Both the position numbers and the translations under genes were made by a program. Below the pieces are notes generated by a model that saw only the letters and a program-made list of their open reading frames with translations, was not told the origin of the DNA and did not search any database. Shown here piece by piece: positions 58,395 through 64,000 of a stretch of 64,000 bases of DNA; within the stretch, counting starts at the first letter, position 1, and each line of letters opens with the position of its first letter. Location: contig NZ_AUDG01000012.1 in assembly GCF_000425345.1 (NCBI RefSeq), forward strand, positions 24,487 to 88,486. The letters are read 5' to 3'. Source of the stretch: Rheinheimera baltica DSM 14885 (GTDB lineage Bacteria > Pseudomonadota > Gammaproteobacteria > Enterobacterales > Alteromonadaceae).

Positions 58395-59591
58395 ATGCGC
58401 AATTTGACCTACGTTAAAGGGCTGGTAATAAGTTGCCTGTTACTTAGTAGCACGGTACAAGCAGGCTCATTAGAGCAAGCGAAACGATTACATGATCGTA
58501 TTGCCGGTGTACCGGCGGATGCCGCAACCCTGGCACAAATGCAGACGCTGATTGACAGTGGCAATGCCACTGCAGCTGCTGAGTTGGCGATGCAACATCC
58601 TGATTTTTATCGCACAACGTTAAAGTTGTTTTCGTCAGCAGCGACGAATCGTGATGAGGATGTGTTTGAACCACTCAATGACTACAGTGCGACAGTTATT
58701 GGTTTAGTGCGGGACGAGGTAGATTTTCGCCAATTGCTGCAAACTGATGTGCTATATGTTGGCGCCGATACCTTAGGATTACCACCATACCAAAGTAACA
58801 GCAATGAACATTATCTGGCGTTAGAACGCCAAGCAGTCGATTTAGCCCGTTACCTTGAACCACGCTCGCAAAGCACGTTAAATGGCATTCCGTCAGAGGC
58901 TGCAGCCGGCGTGATGACCAGCAGAGCAGCGGCCAAAGCGTTCTTTTATTTAGGCACTAATCGCGCCATGTTTCGCTACACCCTGATGAACCAGCTATGC
59001 ACCGATCTTGAGCCTTTACAAGACATTACTACGCCAAGCGGGCGTATCCGGCAGGATGTTAGCCGCAGCCCGGGTGGAGATAGCCGCATTTTTAATAACC
59101 GCTGTGTTGGTTGTCATGCGGGGATGGACCCGATGGCGCAAGCCTTCGCGTATTACGACTACCAGTTTAGTGATGAAGATGGCAGCAATGGCCGTATTTT
59201 TTACCAGCAAAGCGGCACATTAAACGCCACAACACAAAGTCGGGTACAAGCCAAATATCACATCAATGCGGGCAGCTTTCCTTATGGATACCGCACAGAA
59301 GACGACAGTTGGCAGAACTACTGGCGCGAAGGACAAAATCAATCACTTGGCTGGGATAATAGCTTGCCCGGTGAAGGCGCTGGCGCTAAAAGTCTGGGTG
59401 AAGAACTGGCTAATAGCGCTGCTTTTGCGCAATGTCAGGTGAAAAAAGTGTTTCGCACCGTTTGCTTACGTGATGCTGAAAGCTTAAATGATGTTACCGC
59501 GTTACAAAGCATTAGTGAGCGCTTTACCACTGGCGGCTATGTGCTAAAACAGGTGTTTGCTGACACCGCAACCTATTGTATGGGAGATTAA
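58395..59591 (+). CDS. Monohaem protein of DUF1592/DUF1588-like type
   Basis: The start ATG 58395 has AGAGGTG upstream and yields 398 residues; the in-frame GTG at 58386 is weaker. After a signal peptide (about 1-20, SSTVQAGS) the protein is mostly helical. Segments such as RAAAKAFFYLGTNRAMFRYT and NNRCVGCHAGMDPMAQAF (haem CXXCH at 237-241) resemble the DUF1592/DUF1588 proteins of Planctomycetes and related bacteria, but the full domain set is not present. It is predicted periplasmic or surface haem protein. Such proteins are usually encoded next to DUF1501 or DUF1552 proteins, as here. Confidence 0.75.
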   Translation: MRNLTYVKGLVISCLLLSSTVQAGSLEQAKRLHDRIAGVPADAATLAQMQTLIDSGNATAAAELAMQHPDFYRTTLKLFSSAATNRDEDVFEPLNDYSATVIGLVRDEVDFRQLLQTDVLYVGADTLGLPPYQSNSNEHYLALERQAVDLARYLEPRSQSTLNGIPSEAAAGVMTSRAAAKAFFYLGTNRAMFRYTLMNQLCTDLEPLQDITTPSGRIRQDVSRSPGGDSRIFNNRCVGCHAGMDPMAQAFAYYDYQFSDEDGSNGRIFYQQSGTLNATTQSRVQAKYHINAGSFPYGYRTEDDSWQNYWREGQNQSLGWDNSLPGEGAGAKSLGEELANSAAFAQCQVKKVFRTVCLRDAESLNDVTALQSISERFTTGGYVLKQVFADTATYCMGD

Positions 59592-59594
59592 GCG

Positions 59595-62021
59595 ATGAAA
59601 TATTCTTTACTCCCGTTGTTGATGCTGAGCCTGGTGCTTGTTGGGTGTGGAGGTGCAGATGTTGAGCAAAACCCACCACCGCCAAATCAGTCAGATAATA
59701 TTAATTATCAGGGGCCAGCGCCGCAAACTGATGATATTCAGTTATTTAAATTAACCTTGTGGGACAACGTTGCCAGTAATAATCGCTGCGGTGCCTGCCA
59801 TGTGCAAAATAATACCGCGCCGTCGTTTGCCCGTAATGACGATATTAATTTGGCTTATGCTGCCGCGATACCCTTAGTTAATTTACCTGATCCAGCGCAG
59901 TCGCTACTGGTTACAAAGGTGGCGGGTGGCCACAACTGTTGGCTGGCCAGTGATACAGCCTGTGCTGACACCCTAACGCAATGGATCCGTAACTGGGCCA
60001 ACAGTGCTGAAACCGAAAGCGCTACGGTAACATTGGTTGCGCCGCCGGTGCGCCAGCCCGGTGCCAGCAAAGTGTTACCAGAGTCACCGGCATTATTTAG
60101 CGCGGGCGTGTATCCGTTGCTTCGACAGTTTTGTGTGAATTGTCATGCGCCAGGTGCAGCACAACCCCAAGCGCCATTTTTTGCTGACAGTGATCTGGCT
60201 GCAGCCTATGAAGCCAGCCGTAAGTTGATTAACTTAGATCAGCCGGAGTTGTCGCGTTTTGTTGCCCGTCTTGGTGGTGAGTTTCACAACTGTTGGTCTA
60301 ATTGCGAATCAGATGCGCAGCAAATGCTTAACGCCATTCGACAGATTGCTGACAACGTAGAATTAACCGAACTAGACGCGAGTTTAGTACCCTCTAACGC
60401 CCTGCGTTTGGATGATGGTGTCGTAGCCTCAAGCGGTGGCAGGTTCGAAGCCAACCAAATTGCATTTTATCAGTTTAAAACCGGCAATGGAGCCATTGCC
60501 TACGACACCTCTGGGGTGGAGCCTGCAGCAAACTTAAGTTTGCAGGGTGACATAAGCTGGGTAACCGGCTGGGGCATTCAGATTAACAGTGGCAGAGCAC
60601 AGGCCAGTACTGGCAACAGTGCCAAGTTGTCTCAGTTAATTTCGGCTACCGGTGAGTTTAGCGTAGAAGCCTGGGTGGTACCGGCGAATGTGGTACAAGA
60701 AGGCCCGGCGGCCATTGTTAGCTACGCGGGTAGTAATACGGAGCGCAATTTTACGCTGGGGCAAAGTCAGTACAATTATGACTTTTTATTGCGGTCTGGT
60801 TTGAGCGATTTCGCCGGTATGCCAGCGCTGAGTACGCCGGATGCCGATGAAGTATTACAGGCGACATTACAGCATGTGGTGATAACGCAAGACCCGGTGA
60901 ACGGCAGGCGTATCTATGTCAATGGCCAGGACACCGGGTTGGCAGAGCCTGCCGATGCTATTCGTAACTGGGATAACACCTATGCACTGATTGTTGGTAA
61001 CGAAGCCAATGGCAACCGGCAATGGCAAGGGGCGGTGCGCTTGTTAGCAATACACAATAAAGCCTTGTCTGCGGCGCAGATTCAGCAAAACTATGATGTG
61101 GGTGTTGGGCAAAAGTTTTATCTGCTATTTGGTATTGGCGAGCTGATTAACCTGGCGCAAAGCTATATTGTGTTTGAAGTGGCCCAGTTTGATAATTATT
61201 CTTATCTGTTTAATGCACCTTATCTGATTAATCTTGCCGGTAGCAGTTTGCCGGACGACCTGACAATCAGTGACATGGCCATTGGCCTTAATGGTAAAGA
61301 AGTGGTTACCGGCCAGGCTTGGTTGAAGCGCCAGTTTGACGTGCCAGCAAGTGCGGATTTAGCAGAAGGTGCCGTGCTCTCCACACAAGGTACGATTATA
61401 GCGACAGAGCTTGGTGCTAATAGTGACGAGTTCTTTTTGTCTTTTGGTCGCATTGGTGATCGCCAAAATGTGCGCACAGGCATCAGTGTGCCGGTTCAAC
61501 AAATTTTGCCTGCAGCTGGCCAAAGTAGCGACATTGGCCTTAGAACCTTTGCTGAAATTCATGCCAGTATGAGTGCATTAACCGGGGTGTCGCAGCAACA
61601 GGCTGCAGTGGCTCAAGTGTATCAAACGGTGCAACGTCAGCTGCCTGCCGCTGAAGCGATTGATACCTTTGTATCGGCACAGCAAATGGCAGTAACACAG
61701 CTGGGTATTGCTTACTGCAATGCCGCGATAGAAGACAGCAGCATCCGGCAAAGCTGGTTTGCCGGGGTAAATTTTGCCGCTAGCCCGGCAGTAACCTATA
61801 GCCAAGCAAACCGCGCTCAGTTTTTAACCCCCTTGCTGGACAGGTTAATACCGTTATCTCCGCAAAGCTCAGCAGTTAGAACAGAGGTGCAAGCCGAATT
61901 GGATGCACTTATTAACCGGCTAAGTAGCTGCGGTGGCAGTTGCAGTAGTGATAGAAGCCGAACAATCGCAAAAGCTGCTTGTACAGCCGTGTTGGCAAGC
62001 GCCGAATTACTGGTGCAATAG
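59595..62021 (+). CDS. LamG lipoprotein with two haem-type repeat modules
   Basis: The 808-residue protein has a lipoprotein signal (LVGC, Cys18). Two copies of a roughly 70-residue module follow: CXXCH at 65-69 with GGHNCW at 111-116, and CXXCH at 180-184 with HNCW at 231-234. A LamG/concanavalin-like jelly roll spans about 285-445 (GEFSVEAWVVPA, RRIYVNGQDTG, LIVGNEANGNRQWQGAVRLLAIHN). The last 350 residues are mixed and end with a CGGSC motif. LamG domains bind glycans or proteins, so this is probably a surface-facing haem lipoprotein. No function is known to me. It is 3 bases after the previous gene and 7 before the next. Confidence 0.8.
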   Translation: MKYSLLPLLMLSLVLVGCGGADVEQNPPPPNQSDNINYQGPAPQTDDIQLFKLTLWDNVASNNRCGACHVQNNTAPSFARNDDINLAYAAAIPLVNLPDPAQSLLVTKVAGGHNCWLASDTACADTLTQWIRNWANSAETESATVTLVAPPVRQPGASKVLPESPALFSAGVYPLLRQFCVNCHAPGAAQPQAPFFADSDLAAAYEASRKLINLDQPELSRFVARLGGEFHNCWSNCESDAQQMLNAIRQIADNVELTELDASLVPSNALRLDDGVVASSGGRFEANQIAFYQFKTGNGAIAYDTSGVEPAANLSLQGDISWVTGWGIQINSGRAQASTGNSAKLSQLISATGEFSVEAWVVPANVVQEGPAAIVSYAGSNTERNFTLGQSQYNYDFLLRSGLSDFAGMPALSTPDADEVLQATLQHVVITQDPVNGRRIYVNGQDTGLAEPADAIRNWDNTYALIVGNEANGNRQWQGAVRLLAIHNKALSAAQIQQNYDVGVGQKFYLLFGIGELINLAQSYIVFEVAQFDNYSYLFNAPYLINLAGSSLPDDLTISDMAIGLNGKEVVTGQAWLKRQFDVPASADLAEGAVLSTQGTIIATELGANSDEFFLSFGRIGDRQNVRTGISVPVQQILPAAGQSSDIGLRTFAEIHASMSALTGVSQQQAAVAQVYQTVQRQLPAAEAIDTFVSAQQMAVTQLGIAYCNAAIEDSSIRQSWFAGVNFAASPAVTYSQANRAQFLTPLLDRLIPLSPQSSAVRTEVQAELDALINRLSSCGGSCSSDRSRTIAKAACTAVLASAELLVQ

Positions 62022-62028
62022 GAGACGT

Positions 62029-63609
62029 ATGATGAAAACAAAACAACCGTTGCATCCTGATAGCCCCTTACTGCACGCTTGCCACAGTAAACCGGTAAGC
62101 CGGCGTGACTTTATCGCGTGCGGCCTAAGTTACGGTGCTGCTGTGCTAACTACCGGTTCGGTTTTTGGCATGTTTGCCAACCCGAATAAAGCCCAGGCTG
62201 AATTGTCACCCGATTTAGAAGCATTAAAGCAGCTATGTGGCATTAACGTACAAGGCGCGGGCAAAATTCCGTTTATTTGTTTTGATTTAGCCGGTGGCGC
62301 CAATATTGCCGGTTCAAACGTACTGGTGGGCGGTGCAGATGGTCAGCGAGACTTTTTATCGGTGCAAGGTTATAGCAAGTTAGGCTTGCCTGCCGACCAG
62401 GTCCCTACAGCGGTTAATGCGGCTAATCCGGCTGGTGGCTTTATTAACGACCAGCTTGGGCTGGCGTTTCATAGTGACTCACAAATGCTCGCTGGCATTT
62501 TGGAGCGCACCAGTATGGCAACCCAGGCCATGACCAATGGTGCAGTACTGCCATCGCGCTCAGAAAATGATACCGGCAATAACCCGCACAACCCGATGTA
62601 CGCTATTGCTAAAGCGGGTGCCAGTGGTTCTTTAATGCCGCTAATTGGTTCCAGAAACTCAGATTCTGGCGCCAATTCGATGACGCCAATGGAATTTTAC
62701 AATGCTGAGCTTAGGCCAACAAAAATTGATCGCCCCAGTGATGTTACCGGCTTGGTGGATGTGGGCGATTTATTTGGTTTATTAGATCAAAACGATGCTG
62801 TAGCAGTGATGGAATCAGTACAGCGCATCAGCGACAGCAAATTAGGCCGGGTTAACACCACGATTAGTCGTGACGCCTTAATAAAAGAACTGGTGCGCTG
62901 TGGCTATGTTAAAAGTGCAGATTTAGCTGACCGTTTTGGTAACCCGGCAACCCTAGACCCGGCAGCCGATCCGGATATCGTCGGTGCAGCGGGAATATTT
63001 ACTGCAGAAGAGTTTAATGGTGATGCCGAGTTTCGAAAAACGGCGTCGGTAATGAAACTGGTGGTAAACGGCTTTGCTGGTGCCGGTTCTATTACCATGG
63101 GCGGTTTTGATTATCATACGGGCGAGCGTGGCACCGGTGAGCTGCGTGACTTGCGTGCGGGACGCTGTATTGGCGCTTGCCTGGAATATGCCGCAAGGAT
63201 GAACCAACCATTGATGATCTATGTGTACAGTGATGGCTCGGTTGCCAGTAATGGCCGCATAGATGACTCTGCAGCAGGTCGGGGCAAAGGTGAGTGGACC
63301 GGCGACAATTCCTCTACTGCAGCCTCTTATATGTTGGTCTATAGTCCATCTGGCCGGCCGTCGCTGCTGGGCGGCACGCCCACGGAACAAGCGCGTCACC
63401 AGCAAATTGGTTTTATGCGCTCAGATGCCTCGGTTGAAACCGGTTCATCAATAGCGGCTAACAATGTGAACTTATTAGTGCAAACGGTGTTGTTAAACTA
63501 TTTAGCCCTGCACGGAGAACAAGGGCGCTTGGCTGAAGTAGCACCATTTCATGGTTTAGGCAATGCGGCTAGCCTGGACCGGTTAACGGCATTTGCCCCT
63601 ATTATTTAA
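62029..63609 (+). CDS. Tat-exported DUF1501-like protein
   Basis: The start ATG 62029 follows GGAG and gives 526 residues. An unusually long n-region precedes the twin-arginine motif SRRDFIACG (Arg25-Arg26) and a hydrophobic stretch, so the protein should fold and possibly load cofactor or metal before export. The body resembles DUF1501 proteins, of alkaline-phosphatase-like fold: ICFDLAGGANIAGSNVLVGG, GGFDYHTGERGTGELRD, and MIYVYSDGSVASNG. No catalytic Ser/Thr can be named with certainty. It is the last gene of the operon, followed by a hairpin. Confidence 0.78.
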   Translation: MMKTKQPLHPDSPLLHACHSKPVSRRDFIACGLSYGAAVLTTGSVFGMFANPNKAQAELSPDLEALKQLCGINVQGAGKIPFICFDLAGGANIAGSNVLVGGADGQRDFLSVQGYSKLGLPADQVPTAVNAANPAGGFINDQLGLAFHSDSQMLAGILERTSMATQAMTNGAVLPSRSENDTGNNPHNPMYAIAKAGASGSLMPLIGSRNSDSGANSMTPMEFYNAELRPTKIDRPSDVTGLVDVGDLFGLLDQNDAVAVMESVQRISDSKLGRVNTTISRDALIKELVRCGYVKSADLADRFGNPATLDPAADPDIVGAAGIFTAEEFNGDAEFRKTASVMKLVVNGFAGAGSITMGGFDYHTGERGTGELRDLRAGRCIGACLEYAARMNQPLMIYVYSDGSVASNGRIDDSAAGRGKGEWTGDNSSTAASYMLVYSPSGRPSLLGGTPTEQARHQQIGFMRSDASVETGSSIAANNVNLLVQTVLLNYLALHGEQGRLAEVAPFHGLGNAASLDRLTAFAPII

Positions 63610-63614
63610 TATGC

Positions 63615-63640
63615 AACTAAGATAGTGTTATCTTAGTTTT
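63615..63640 (+). terminator. Hairpin terminator after the 18-gene operon
   Basis: AACTAAGATA and TATCTTAGTT form a perfect 10-bp, AT-rich stem with a GTGT loop, followed by TT. It lies 5 bases past the last stop codon. The low GC content makes its strength uncertain. Confidence 0.6.
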
Positions 63641-63663
63641 CCTGAATTTTGGCCATGGCATTA

Positions 63664-64000
63664 CTAGGGCTTGTTGATCTTTCGAGATGGATTATTAGAC
63701 AGCATGATGGGCTGGTACAATTACTTTCGCCAAAAACTAACCATGACAACCCATCATGCCAAGGACAATGTTAACAGACGAGTGCTGGTCAAAGCTAATC
63801 AGATTGATGCTTAAAACAGGCCGCATTTATGACAAACCGGAACACAGAAATACTTTCGAAGGCATTTTGTACCGGATGCGGGTCGGTTGCCCATGGCGCG
63901 ATGTGCCAGAAACTTTTGGAGATTGGAGCGCCATCTACCGGCGTTTTAACTTGTGGTCTAAAAAAGGCATTCTGATGCAGCTATTCGCCGAGTTAAGGCA
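63664..64000 (+). mobile_element. Left part of an IS5-family insertion sequence
   Basis: The end of the window contains the start of an IS5-family element. The first base is inferred: a CTAG (63664-63667), a frequent IS5 target, is followed by GGCTTGTTGATCTTTCGAG, which looks like a terminal inverted repeat, about 100 bases before the transposase start. The right end is outside the window, so the repeat could not be paired. Confidence 0.6.
63768..64000 (+). CDS. IS5-family transposase, 5' part
   Basis: From ATG 63768, behind AAGGAC, 77 codons are open to the window end. The product begins MLTDECWSKLIRLMLKTGRI and continues with EGILYRMRVGCPWRDVPE and WSAIYRRFNLWSKKG. These are the N-terminal (DUF4096-type) helices typical of IS5/IS427-group transposases. 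The DDE catalytic domain would lie outside the window, so activity cannot be judged. Confidence 0.88.
   Translation, partial: MLTDECWSKLIRLMLKTGRIYDKPEHRNTFEGILYRMRVGCPWRDVPETFGDWSAIYRRFNLWSKKGILMQLFAELR

Noticed and set aside
43811..63609. Direct SOS control of the operon through the LexA box near recA
   Set aside because: The box is upstream of recA, and a good terminator lies between recA and the operon; no second LexA box was seen at 43700-43811.

Overview
The window reads as a chromosomal segment of a gammaproteobacterium, most likely an Alteromonadales or Chromatiaceae lineage close to Rheinheimera, Alishewanella or Arsukibacterium. This rests on gene order and protein flavour only: nadB / rpoE-rseABC-lepA-lepB-rnc-era-recO-pdxJ-acpS, barA / rlmD-relA-mazG-pyrG-eno, ftsB-ispD-ispF-truD-surE-pcm-DUF368-nlpD-rpoS, and mutS / pncC-recA. 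No rRNA, tRNA or CRISPR array was seen. No gap between genes exceeds 300 bases; the longest (21462-21746, 285 bases) holds the pyrG promoter.

Layout. (1) 1-5.3 kb: a bactofilin whose 5' end overlaps an intact M23 peptidase gene, a SlyD-type FKBP, ygfZ facing sdhE-ygfX, and nadB. (2) 5.3-14.3 kb: the sigma-E operon with a plausible autoregulatory promoter, then lepA to acpS. (3) 14.3-24.8 kb: barA facing rlmD-relA-mazG, then pyrG and eno, both with clear terminators. (4) 24.9-30.5 kb: a small accessory pocket between eno and ftsB, containing a phosphate-binding-protein/OmpA fusion, a repeat protein of unknown role, an EAL-CBS-GGDEF protein, a DUF1569-like protein and an orphan. (5) 30.6-43.7 kb: ftsB to rpoS, a GntR-BenE transport pair with a likely operator, mutS, pncC and recA with a LexA box and terminator.

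(6) 43.8-63.6 kb is the exceptional part: 18 consecutive same-strand genes with at most about 22 bases between any two and many overlaps, closed by a hairpin and followed by an IS5-family transposase that leaves the window. The operon encodes a TolQ/ExbB-like channel, two ExbD-like proteins (one with Asn where the proton-carrying Asp is expected), a TonB/AgmX-like energy-transfer protein, three TPR proteins (two of them lipoproteins), at least three outer-membrane barrels, a TlpA/DUF4266/DUF3570 cassette, two small secreted orphans, three secreted proteins carrying five CXXCH haem motifs in total (one resembling the hydrazine synthase alpha subunit, one DUF1592-like, one with LamG), and a Tat-exported DUF1501-like protein.

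My reading is that this is a dedicated proton-motive-force-driven trans-envelope machine of the same general design as the Myxococcus Agl/Glt (gliding) and Nfs (spore coat) complexes, combined with a set of exported haem and DUF1501-type proteins that may be its cargo, its surface partners or a redox module. The parts are visible in the sequence; the assembly and the function are inference.
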